NCBI RefSeq assembly: GCF_003584135.1
Contig: NZ_QXFI01000036.1
Location: forward strand, 362,495 to 426,494
Origin: Flagellimonas pelagia
GTDB lineage: Bacteria; Bacteroidota; Bacteroidia; Flavobacteriales; Flavobacteriaceae
Direction: 5' to 3'
DNA: 64,000 nucleotides
Below, piece by piece: positions 51,551 to 59,934 of this stretch (the stretch's first letter is position 1; every line of letters starts with the position of its first letter). The notes under the pieces were generated by a model. It was not told the DNA's origin and ran no database searches. It worked only from the letters and a program-made list of their open reading frames with translations. The position numbers and the translations under genes are program-made.

Positions 51551-52393
51551 ATGGACACAAAAAAAGTATGGTTGGTTACCGGAGCCTCTAAAGGATTGGG
51601 ACTGACTTTGGTTAAAACATTGTTGAACCACGGATACCAGGTAGCGGCCACTTCCAGAAGCTTAAACGCTTTGGAAAATGCCGTGGGAAAACAGGAAGCT
51701 TTCCTGCCGCTCCAAGTAGATTTGATGAACGAGGAAAGTGTGGGATCTGCAATTTCGAAGGTACTGGAAACTTTTGGCCATCTCGATGTGGTGGTCAACA
51801 ATGCCGGATATGGGCAAAATGGAACTTTGGAAGAGATTACCGATGAGGAATCACGACAAAATTTTGACGTGAATGTATTTGGTCTGTTGAACGTCATCCG
51901 TAAGTCCATACCGCATTTAAGGGCACAGCAATCGGGGCATTTTTTCAACATTGCATCCATTGGTGGTATGGTAGCCACTTTTCCCGGATTTGGCGTGTAT
52001 TGTGCCACAAAGTTTGCCGTCGTTGGTTTAACAGAGGCTTTGTATACTGAAGGAGGACCTTTTGGGGTACATGCCACAGTGGTTTATCCAGGGTATTTCC
52101 GCACCGAGTTCCTATCCGATGATTCCCTGAAATTAGCCAAAAACCGCATGGATATATATTCCCAAGCTAGGGAATCGGAACGCTTGCACAAAGAAGAGAT
52201 TGCCGGAAACCAATTGGGGGATCCCGAAAAAGCTGCAGAGGTACTCATCAAGGTGGCCGAAAGCGATGACCCTGCCCTACATTTGTTCTTGGGTAGCGAC
52301 GCTTATGGCATGGCACACCAAAAATTGAAAACCTTGGAATCTGCCTTGGAAGCCAACAAAGCATTAAGCCATTCCACGGACTTTAAAAATTAA
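51551..52393 (+). CDS. Short-chain dehydrogenase/reductase
   Basis: 280 residues from the ATG at 51551; the GTG at 51518 would add an unlikely leader. Classical SDR motifs: T-G-A-S-K-G-L-G near residue 10, N-N-A-G-Y-G-Q near 84, the catalytic serine in N-I-A-S-I-G-G-M and Y-C-A-T-K near 153. The sequence resembles the group often called oxidoreductase of the ketoreductase type. An AraC-family gene follows on the same strand after a strong hairpin, the second SDR/AraC neighbour pair in this window. Substrate unknown. Confidence 0.9.
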   Translation: MDTKKVWLVTGASKGLGLTLVKTLLNHGYQVAATSRSLNALENAVGKQEAFLPLQVDLMNEESVGSAISKVLETFGHLDVVVNNAGYGQNGTLEEITDEESRQNFDVNVFGLLNVIRKSIPHLRAQQSGHFFNIASIGGMVATFPGFGVYCATKFAVVGLTEALYTEGGPFGVHATVVYPGYFRTEFLSDDSLKLAKNRMDIYSQARESERLHKEEIAGNQLGDPEKAAEVLIKVAESDDPALHLFLGSDAYGMAHQKLKTLESALEANKALSHSTDFKN

Positions 52394-52407
52394 TGTGTAA
52401 TTTGAAA

Positions 52408-52436
52408 ATGGGGCAAGGCTTTCCGCCTTGCCCCAT
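52408..52436 (+). terminator. Perfect 12-base hairpin between SDR and AraC genes
   Basis: ATGGGGCAAGGC and GCCTTGCCCCAT pair without mismatch over TTTCC. There is no T run after it, so it may end transcription partly or act on the leader of the AraC gene, whose ATG is 16 bases on. Confidence 0.55.
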
Positions 52437-52451
52437 ACCTATCAATAGCGT

Positions 52452-53354
52452 ATGCATACTTTTAATACCTTAAGTGAGTTCCACAAATTTTGTGCACTCC
52501 CCAAACCTGAACATCCTTTGATAAGTGTGGTCAATTACGGTCAAGTGGACTATCAGACCATTGAAAAGCAAATCACTTGGACGCAAAATTTTTATTCCAT
52601 CGGTTTGAAACGGGATATACAGGCCAAGGTCCGATACGGGCAACAGGAATACGATTTTGATGAGGGGTTGTTGAGTTTTATCGGCCCAAGACAAGTGCTG
52701 CAGTTTGAAATGCTTCCAACGGAAAGGAAACCCTCAGGCTGGTTGTTGCTCATCCACCCTGATTTCTTGTGGAATACCCCTTTGGCCAAGACCATCAAAA
52801 ACTATGAGTTCTTTGGCTATGCCATCAATGAAGCTCTATTTCTTTCAGAAAAGGAAGAGAACACTATCATCGATATTCTGTTGCACATTCAGCAAGAATA
52901 TCGGTCCAACATCGACAAATTCAGTCAGAACATCATCATTGCCCAACTCGAATTATTGCTCAATTATGCCGAACGATATTACCAAAGACAATTTCTTACG
53001 AGAAAGATCAACAACCACGAGGTTTTGGTTCGGTTGGAGGATTTTCTCGACACCTATTTCAACGGAGAGGAAGCCATTGACAAAGGGATACCGACCGTCC
53101 AATTCGTAGCGGACACCTTAAATGTTTCTTCCAATTATCTGAGCAGTCTGCTTAAAGTCCTGACGGGGCAAAGTACCCAACAGCACATCCATGAAAAACT
53201 GATAGAGAAGGCCAAGGAAAAATTATCGACCACCCAACTTTCGGTCAGCGAGATTGCCTACACCCTAGGATTTGAGCATTCCCAATCCTTTAGCAAGTTG
53301 TTCAAAAGCAAGACCAAACAGTCGCCGCTGGCTTTTAGGGCATCATTCAATTAA
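52452..53354 (+). CDS. AraC-family transcriptional regulator
   Basis: 300 residues. The N-terminal 165 residues are a sensing domain of the kind common in Bacteroidota AraC proteins (L-L-S-F-I-G-P-R-Q-V-L near residue 75). The C-terminal domain has two helix-turn-helix units: V-Q-F-V-A-D-T-L-N-V-S-S-N-Y-L-S-S-L-L-K and I-A-Y-T-L-G-F-E-H-S-Q-S-F-S-K-L-F-K. The start ATG directly follows a perfect hairpin, which could lower its translation or expression. It probably regulates the SDR gene ahead. Confidence 0.9.
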   Translation: MHTFNTLSEFHKFCALPKPEHPLISVVNYGQVDYQTIEKQITWTQNFYSIGLKRDIQAKVRYGQQEYDFDEGLLSFIGPRQVLQFEMLPTERKPSGWLLLIHPDFLWNTPLAKTIKNYEFFGYAINEALFLSEKEENTIIDILLHIQQEYRSNIDKFSQNIIIAQLELLLNYAERYYQRQFLTRKINNHEVLVRLEDFLDTYFNGEEAIDKGIPTVQFVADTLNVSSNYLSSLLKVLTGQSTQQHIHEKLIEKAKEKLSTTQLSVSEIAYTLGFEHSQSFSKLFKSKTKQSPLAFRASFN

Positions 53355-53362
53355 AACAGCCA

Positions 53363-53418
53363 TGTCAAGCCGAGTCGAGATATCAGTTTAAAGGTTCTCG
53401 ACTCCGCTCGATATGACA
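53363..53418. repeat. Inverted repeat between convergent genes
   Basis: TGTCA...GAGTCGAGA (53363-53380) pairs with TCTCGACTC...TGACA (53396-53418). This is the common Bacteroidota intergenic palindrome with a TCTCGACT...CGCTCGA core; here it sits where two genes meet and likely serves as a terminator for both. Confidence 0.7.
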
Positions 53419-53432
53419 GTATTTTCATAACC

Positions 53433-55037
53433 TTAAGGCTTCACAGTAGGATACTCCACTCCCAATTGCTCCAAGTAGGTGTCGTATTTGTTCTCATCGA
53501 AGTAAAATTTCTCCAACTCGGGACGGAAGCTTTCCTGTTTTTCTTTATTCAAATAGATGGGGGGCATATCATCTGCAGCGATCATCGGCTGATACTTGGT
53601 CTCCTTGGTCTGCTCGTTGTTGAAATAATCCCAAGCCTGCGTCAACAGTTCTGGTTTCAACAAGAAATCCAAAATGGTCATGGCCTCGGCCTTAGCGCCG
53701 GCAGTCACGCCTTTATGAGCAATGGGAGTGGCCATGGCGATGGCGTTGGCCCAATGGTGACCGGGCAATCCTGGAATGTTTGAAGGAAAACGCATGGTCA
53801 CGGTCGGCACTTTCCAAGAAATATCACCAATATCATCAGAGCCACCGCTGATGGGCTCCAAAACCGGTAATCCCAATTCGGATAATTCTGTGGGCAGTCC
53901 CTCAATCTTTTTGGCCTTCACTTCAGTTTGAACGGCCTTGGCCAATTCCTGATCAGCCTCCGTCCAAGTAGGAAGCCCCACATCCTTGATGTTCTCGTAC
54001 ATGGTCTCGGCAATCACTTTGTTATAGTGACGTGGCCAAGCGGTACCCAAAACCCTAGAGGTCATGGTCGTGCTGGTCATCAAGGCAGCACCTTTGGCAA
54101 TATCATTGGCCTGGGCATACATTTCCATGATACCTTCGTAGGTGACATCCCTGAAATAAAACCAAATAGCAGCTTTGGAGGGCACCACGTTAGGCTGGTC
54201 GCCCGCATCCGTAAAAATAGAGTGGGAACGTTTTAGGGGGTGCAAGTGCTCCCTTTTGTAGTTCCATCCAATGTTCATCAATTCAGCGGCATCCAAGGCG
54301 CTACGTCCTCTCCATGGTGCTCCTGCAGCGTGTGCAGCTTCCCCTTCAAAAAGGTATTCCACGGAAATTAGGCCCGTACCACTGGTAGGTCCCCATGAAA
54401 CCCCCAGATTGTTACCCACATGGGTAAAGATGCACATATCAATTTTGTCAAAAAGGCCATCACGAACATACCAAGCCTTTGCGGCTACCAATTCTTCGGC
54501 AATACCTGGCCATAAGATCAAGGTACCACCAATATTCTCGCGCTCCATAATTTCCTTCACGGCCAATGCGGAAGTGATGTTCAATGGGTTACCGGCATTG
54601 TGCCCCTCTCCGTGTCCGGGTGCCCCATCCACAATCGGTTTATGATAGGCCACTCCTGGATATTGGGAGGCTTTGGGAATACAATCCACATCACTACCAA
54701 GAGCGATGACGGGGCCATCCCCATTGCTCCACGTGGCGAACCAAGCGGTTGGGATTCCCGAAATGGAATGCTCGATGGTAAAGCCGTTGCTTTCCAGGAT
54801 TCCAGTGAGGTATTTGGAGCTTTCTTCCTCCTGAAAACCAAGTTCAGCAAAGCTGAAAACCTTGTCCACCATCACTTGGGACTGCTTTTTATGGGCCTCC
54901 ACAATGGCAGCGGCTTCGCTTTTTAGTTTTTCAATCTGTTTTTTGGAGTATTTTTTTTGAGCGGATGCAAAGGTGACACTGCTCAGGATCAGTATCCCGG
55001 ACAATAGGATCTTGGCATTTTTCATAAGGTTGGTCAT
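53433..55037 (-). CDS. Exported M20-family amidohydrolase (AbgB-like)
   Basis: 534 residues with a signal peptide (starting at 55037, or four codons later at 55025; cleavage near F-A-S-A-Q). The M20D peptidase domain shows F-A-E-L-G-F-Q-E-E-E-S near residue 65, the metal motif G-S-D-V-D-C-I-P, G-H-G-E-G-H-N-A-G near 140, and A-E-E-L-V-A near 178 with the catalytic glutamate pair. The dimer domain (A-H-A-A-G-A-P-W-R-G-R-S-A-L-D) is inserted near 230. The closest known relative is AbgB, which with AbgA splits p-aminobenzoyl-glutamate. AbgA is absent and this protein is exported, so another N-acyl amino acid may be its substrate. Confidence 0.9.
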   Translation of the reverse strand: MTNLMKNAKILLSGILILSSVTFASAQKKYSKKQIEKLKSEAAAIVEAHKKQSQVMVDKVFSFAELGFQEEESSKYLTGILESNGFTIEHSISGIPTAWFATWSNGDGPVIALGSDVDCIPKASQYPGVAYHKPIVDGAPGHGEGHNAGNPLNITSALAVKEIMERENIGGTLILWPGIAEELVAAKAWYVRDGLFDKIDMCIFTHVGNNLGVSWGPTSGTGLISVEYLFEGEAAHAAGAPWRGRSALDAAELMNIGWNYKREHLHPLKRSHSIFTDAGDQPNVVPSKAAIWFYFRDVTYEGIMEMYAQANDIAKGAALMTSTTMTSRVLGTAWPRHYNKVIAETMYENIKDVGLPTWTEADQELAKAVQTEVKAKKIEGLPTELSELGLPVLEPISGGSDDIGDISWKVPTVTMRFPSNIPGLPGHHWANAIAMATPIAHKGVTAGAKAEAMTILDFLLKPELLTQAWDYFNNEQTKETKYQPMIAADDMPPIYLNKEKQESFRPELEKFYFDENKYDTYLEQLGVEYPTVKP

Positions 55038-55239
55038 TTGAGTTAGTTACAATGCTTCTAAGATAGGAAATCAGTTAAGGAGTCAATCAAATTCCAGTCT
55101 AAAACTTTAATTTTTAATTGCTTTATAATATTGATCAATTTTAATTGTCATTTTGACTTTATTATAACCCAAATCCTACCTCTTGAATAAGCCACTTGCC
55201 TTAATCTATGGAGATTTCCAACTAAACTAGATTCTTAAA

Positions 55240-56013
55240 ATGGCAACTTGGCTGGTCTTGCATAACGAACATTCTGATTACGGGGATATAATAGGAGAGA
55301 TTTATGAATTTCCCATAGGAATACCCAATTCCAAGCAAATCAAAATTGGAGATACATTAGTTTTTTGTTTGACTAAAAAATCATCAGAATCGAATAAAAG
55401 AATACTTGGATTTGGACAAATTATTCAATTAGAACCAAGACCTCCAATGGCAAATGACAAACATAAAAGAGAGAGATTTGCCGCATATCTTACTGATTAC
55501 AGAAAATTTAATCCCCTTCTTTCTTTTGATGATATCGGCGGTGACCCCAGAACTAATTACACCAACTCTATTAGTAGAGTGAATATTGATTTTAGTGAAT
55601 TTGGAAATGAACCGTTCAATCCTATTCCGAATGATGATTTTAACGAAAAACAGCAATACGCCCGAATAATAAGAAGAGGGCAATTTCAATTTAGAGAAGA
55701 ATTATTAAAAGCATATGATTATAAATGTGCGGTTTCCGGACATGGGCCAATCAATGTCCTTGAGGCATGTCATATTCTACCTCATAGTAAATCTGGCATT
55801 AATCAACTAGATAATGGAATTCTATTGCGGTCTGATTTACATAACTTATTTGATGATGGCTATCTCAGGATTCAACCTTCAACTTACATAATAGAAGTAG
55901 ATTCAACATTATCCGAAACACCATACTACAAGTTTAACGGTGAAAAACTGAGAGCGCGGGGTGATGGAAAGCAACCAAATAATGAATATTTACAAAAACG
56001 GAATAAGTTATAA
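55240..56013 (+). CDS. HNH endonuclease with a PUA/EVE-like N-terminal part
   Basis: 257 residues. The C-terminal HNH domain (about 140-215) has C163 in K-C-A-V-S-G, H178 and H182 in A-C-H-I-L-P-H, N192 in L-D-N-G-I-L-L and H201-N202 in D-L-H-N-L-F-D, a complete HNH set. Residues 1-65 form a small beta-barrel-like part (W-L-V-L-H-N-E, I-K-I-G-D-T-L-V-F-C, I-L-G-F-G-Q-I) that resembles the PUA/EVE class of modified-base readers. EVE-HNH enzymes that cut DNA with modified cytosine are known (VcaM4I). The gene is AT-rich and alone, as expected of a mobile restriction gene; no methyltransferase is near. The reader assignment is an inference. Confidence 0.72.
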   Translation: MATWLVLHNEHSDYGDIIGEIYEFPIGIPNSKQIKIGDTLVFCLTKKSSESNKRILGFGQIIQLEPRPPMANDKHKRERFAAYLTDYRKFNPLLSFDDIGGDPRTNYTNSISRVNIDFSEFGNEPFNPIPNDDFNEKQQYARIIRRGQFQFREELLKAYDYKCAVSGHGPINVLEACHILPHSKSGINQLDNGILLRSDLHNLFDDGYLRIQPSTYIIEVDSTLSETPYYKFNGEKLRARGDGKQPNNEYLQKRNKL

Positions 56014-56095
56014 CGTTTACAAAACTTTAAAACTATATCAACATCCATAGTTAACAATTCCAAAATCCCATTCGTCATTTTCCACTCCAAAATCG

Positions 56096-56103
56096 TAAAT
56101 TTG
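56096..56103 (+). promoter_or_regulatory. -7 box of purL
   Basis: TAAATTTG is an exact Bacteroidota -7 box 32 bases before the ATG of purL. No matching -33 box was found at 17-20 bases. Confidence 0.5.
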
Positions 56104-56135
56104 CACTTTCTAAAACCGCTCAACGCACCACTCGT

Positions 56136-59100
56136 ATGATCCATTTTTTTGGGGACAAGGCTACCAAGGTTTTTGCCGTCCAGACCACACAGGAAATTGC
56201 TCAGGAAGACAACAGTAAACTGACATGGTTGTTCGGCAACCAACCCAGGATAGAAGCGGCGTCACTCGACGCCTTTTTTGTTGGCCCACGTGCCGCCATG
56301 GTCACGCCCTGGAGTACCAACGCCACCGAGATTACCCAGAACATGGGCATATCGGGCATCATTCGAATTGAGGAGTACCATACTGTTTCCGAGGATTTTA
56401 CGGATTACGACCCCATGCTCTCCCAAAAATACAGGAGCTTGGGACAGGATATTTTTACCATCAACATCGTTCCCGAACCCATTTTGGAAATTGAGGACAT
56501 TGCCGCCTACAACCAAAAGGAAGGTTTGGCCTTGAGTGATGAGGAAGTGGACTATCTGGAAGGATTATCCAAAAAGCTCGGCCGTATGTTGACGGATTCC
56601 GAGGTGTTCGGCTTTAGTCAAGTAAACTCGGAGCACTGCCGACATAAAATTTTCAACGGAACTTTTGTGATCGATGGCGAAGAGATGCCTTCTTCCCTTT
56701 TCAAGTTGATCAAAAAGACGTCTGAAGCCCATCCCAACGATATTGTTTCGGCTTATAAGGATAATGTGGCCTTCATCAAGGGTCCCAAAGCAATCCAATT
56801 TGCACCCAAAAGTGCCGATAAACCCGATTTTTACGAGGAAAAGGAATTCAATTCCGTGCTTTCCCTAAAAGCGGAAACCCACAACTTCCCTACCACGGTT
56901 GAACCCTTCAACGGTGCCGCTACTGGTTCCGGAGGAGAAATCCGCGACCGTTTGGCTGGAGGAAAAGGTTCACTGCCTTTGGCCGGGACCGCCGTGTATA
57001 TGACTTCCTATTCCCGCTTGGAGGAAAACCGTCCGTGGGAAAAAGGAATGGCAGTAAGGGAATGGTTGTACCAAACCCCAATGGATATTTTGATCAAGGC
57101 GTCCAATGGTGCTTCCGACTTCGGAAATAAATTTGGACAGCCCCTGATCGCAGGTTCCGTTTTGACCTTTGAACACCAAGAAGAAGCCCGAAAATTGGGC
57201 TTTGATAAGGTCATTATGATGGCTGGTGGCATCGGGTATGGCAAATCCGAACAGGCATTGAAAGAAACGCCAAAAACAGGAGACAGAATAGTCGTTCTAG
57301 GTGGTGACAATTACCGCATCGGGATGGGCGGAGCGGCCGTATCAAGCGCCGATACGGGCGAATTCAGTTCTGCCATCGAGTTGAACGCTGTACAACGTTC
57401 CAACCCCGAAATGCAAAAAAGGGCTTCCAATGCCATCCGTGGTTTGGTGGAAAGTCATGACAACCCTATCGTTTCCATTCACGATCACGGTGCAGGTGGC
57501 CACTTGAACTGCCTATCCGAATTGGTGGAAGAAACCGGTGGAAAAATCGATACGGACAAACTCCCCATCGGTGACCCTACCCTATCCAAAAAAGAATTGA
57601 TCGGCAACGAATCCCAAGAGCGAATGGGATTGGTGATTGGTGAAAAAGATATTGAATTATTAGATCGTGTGGCCGCCAGGGAGCGTTCGCCCATGTATCA
57701 GGTGGGAACCGTTACTGGGGACCATAAATTCACCTTTACCTCTGGTACTACAGGTGAAACCCCAATGAACTTGGAGCTTTCGGATATGTTCGGAAGTTCA
57801 CCCAAGACCATTATGGCAGATACCAAAGCCCAACAAACCTACCCTGCCCTTTCCTATTCGCTGGAATATTTTCATGATTATTTGGAACAAGTACTGCAAT
57901 TGGAGGCCGTAGCCTGTAAGGATTGGCTGACCAACAAGGTAGATCGCTGCGTTGGGGGCCGCGTGGCCAAACAACAATGTGCCGGACCACTTCAATTGCC
58001 ATTGAACAACGTTGGGGTGATGGCACTTGATTTTAAAGGTAAGGAAGGGATTGCGACCAGTATCGGGCATTCCCCTGTTTCCGCCTTGATCGACCCTATT
58101 GCAGGAAGTAGAAACAGTGTAGCAGAATCCTTGACCAATATCGTTTGGGCCCCGTTACAGGACGGTTTGAAATCCGTTTCCCTTTCCGCAAACTGGATGT
58201 GGCCCTGCCGCAACAAAGGAGAAGATGCTCGTTTGTACGAAGCGGTAAAATCCCTTTCGGATTTTGTAATCGAACTGGGTATCAACGTGCCTACAGGAAA
58301 GGATTCGCTTTCCATGAAACAAAAATATAAGGACGGAGAAGTACTTTCCCCAGGAACCGTAATCATTTCTGCCGCAGCGCATTGTGATGATATCACCAAA
58401 ATTGTGGAACCCGTTCTGCAAAAAGAAGGTGGGGATATTTATTACATCAATTTTTCCAAAGATGCCCATAAATTGGGTGGATCATCCTTTGCCCAAATCT
58501 TGAACGGTATTGGGGATGAAGCCCCATCCGTTTTAGATGCGGCTTATGTGAAAACGGTTTTCAATACGTTTCAACAATTGATCAAGGACGGACAGATTTT
58601 GGCCGGCCACGATATTGGCTCCGGAGGTTTGATCACTACTCTTTTGGAAATGTGTTTTTCAGACAACGACCTTAGTGCCGAACTGGATTTGACTTCCATC
58701 GGCGAATCGGATATCATCAAACTGTTGTTCTCGGAAAATATTGGGGTTGTACTTCAGTCCAAGGACAGTTCCATCGAAAAAGTTTTGGCTGAAAATGGCA
58801 TCGCATTCAACAAAATTGGAAGTGTTTCCATTGGTAACATTCTGCACATCAAGAACAATGCTGTGGAAATCGGCCTGAACATCGTATCGCTTCGAGATAC
58901 CTGGTTCAAAACTTCCTATTTATTGGACAGCAAACAGACTGCCAATGGTTTGGCCAAGGAGCGTTATGACCACTACAAGGAGCAACCATTAATGTATGCT
59001 TTCCCTGAAAACTTTACAGGGAAACTCCCAATGGCTTCGACTTCGCTCAGCCATCGCCCCAAAGCCGCCATTCTTCGTGAAAAAGGAAGCAACTCGGAAC

Positions 59101-59807
59101 GCGAAATGGCCAACGCTATGTATTTGGCCGGTTTTGATGTGAAAGACGTGCACATGACCGACCTCATCACAGGTAGGGAAACTTTGGAAGATATCCAATT
59201 TATTGGTGCCGTGGGAGGCTTTTCCAACTCGGACGTGCTAGGTAGTGCCAAAGGTTGGGCCGGGGCTTTCAAATACAATGAAAAAGCCAACAAGGCCTTG
59301 AAGGATTTCTTCGCAAGACCCGACACCCTTTCGGTGGGTATCTGTAACGGTTGTCAATTGTTCATGGAGTTGGATCTCATCAACCCCGAGCATCAGACCC
59401 ATGGCCGTATGACCTACAATGATTCGCACAAACATGAGAGCAATTTTACTTCAGTAAAAATCCAAGAGAACAATTCTGTGATGCTTTCCAACATGGCCGG
59501 TAACACCTTGGGAGTTTGGATCAGTCATGGTGAGGGAAAATTCAGTTTGCCGCACAACGAAGAGCAATACCACATTGTGGCGAAATATGGTTATGAAGAC
59601 TATCCTGCCAATCCAAACGGAAGTGATTACAACACCGCCATGCTTTGCGATAAAACAGGTAGGCATTTGGTGACCATGCCCCATATTGAGCGTTCCACCT
59701 TCCCATGGAACTGGGCCCACTATCCAAAGGATAGACAAGATGTGGTTTCACCTTGGTTACAGGCCTTTGTGAATGCTAGGGAATGGTTGGAAGCCTTGGA
59801 CAATTAG
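56136..59807 (+). CDS. purL: Phosphoribosylformylglycinamidine synthase, single-chain form
   Basis: 1,223 residues, the large form of PurL with its own glutaminase. It converts FGAR, glutamine and ATP to FGAM in purine synthesis. The linker and synthetase core show N-S-E-H-C-R-H-K near residue 168, K-A-E-T-H-N-F-P-T near 250, G-A-A-T-G-S-G-G-E-I-R-D and H-D-H-G-A-G-G-H-L-N. The class I glutaminase starts near 985, with the nucleophile C1070 in G-I-C-N-G-C-Q and S-H-G-E-G-K near 1130. Between core and glutaminase the linker reads L-P-M-A-S-T-S-L-S-H-R-P-K; its DNA is the GCTTCGACTTCGCTCAGCC intergenic repeat, apparently inserted in frame. Monocistronic. Confidence 0.97.
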   Translation: MIHFFGDKATKVFAVQTTQEIAQEDNSKLTWLFGNQPRIEAASLDAFFVGPRAAMVTPWSTNATEITQNMGISGIIRIEEYHTVSEDFTDYDPMLSQKYRSLGQDIFTINIVPEPILEIEDIAAYNQKEGLALSDEEVDYLEGLSKKLGRMLTDSEVFGFSQVNSEHCRHKIFNGTFVIDGEEMPSSLFKLIKKTSEAHPNDIVSAYKDNVAFIKGPKAIQFAPKSADKPDFYEEKEFNSVLSLKAETHNFPTTVEPFNGAATGSGGEIRDRLAGGKGSLPLAGTAVYMTSYSRLEENRPWEKGMAVREWLYQTPMDILIKASNGASDFGNKFGQPLIAGSVLTFEHQEEARKLGFDKVIMMAGGIGYGKSEQALKETPKTGDRIVVLGGDNYRIGMGGAAVSSADTGEFSSAIELNAVQRSNPEMQKRASNAIRGLVESHDNPIVSIHDHGAGGHLNCLSELVEETGGKIDTDKLPIGDPTLSKKELIGNESQERMGLVIGEKDIELLDRVAARERSPMYQVGTVTGDHKFTFTSGTTGETPMNLELSDMFGSSPKTIMADTKAQQTYPALSYSLEYFHDYLEQVLQLEAVACKDWLTNKVDRCVGGRVAKQQCAGPLQLPLNNVGVMALDFKGKEGIATSIGHSPVSALIDPIAGSRNSVAESLTNIVWAPLQDGLKSVSLSANWMWPCRNKGEDARLYEAVKSLSDFVIELGINVPTGKDSLSMKQKYKDGEVLSPGTVIISAAAHCDDITKIVEPVLQKEGGDIYYINFSKDAHKLGGSSFAQILNGIGDEAPSVLDAAYVKTVFNTFQQLIKDGQILAGHDIGSGGLITTLLEMCFSDNDLSAELDLTSIGESDIIKLLFSENIGVVLQSKDSSIEKVLAENGIAFNKIGSVSIGNILHIKNNAVEIGLNIVSLRDTWFKTSYLLDSKQTANGLAKERYDHYKEQPLMYAFPENFTGKLPMASTSLSHRPKAAILREKGSNSEREMANAMYLAGFDVKDVHMTDLITGRETLEDIQFIGAVGGFSNSDVLGSAKGWAGAFKYNEKANKALKDFFARPDTLSVGICNGCQLFMELDLINPEHQTHGRMTYNDSHKHESNFTSVKIQENNSVMLSNMAGNTLGVWISHGEGKFSLPHNEEQYHIVAKYGYEDYPANPNGSDYNTAMLCDKTGRHLVTMPHIERSTFPWNWAHYPKDRQDVVSPWLQAFVNAREWLEALDN
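59034..59054 (+). repeat. Short repeat within the purL linker
   Basis: GCTTCGACTTCGCTCAGCC has the core of the Bacteroidota repeats found between genes elsewhere in the window (CTTCGCTTCGCTCAG at 41943-41957). Here it is coding, for A-S-T-S-L-S in the linker before the glutaminase. Confidence 0.5.
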
Positions 59808-59934
59808 TAATTTAAGGGCATCAGATTGTGAATTATTTAGGGATTTTTCAAAATTTCCCTACGGTAATTGTTAAATCGTTTTCTTTGTTAAGCTCCGATT
59901 TGCTAATTTGCAATCGCTTTACATAAAACTTACT

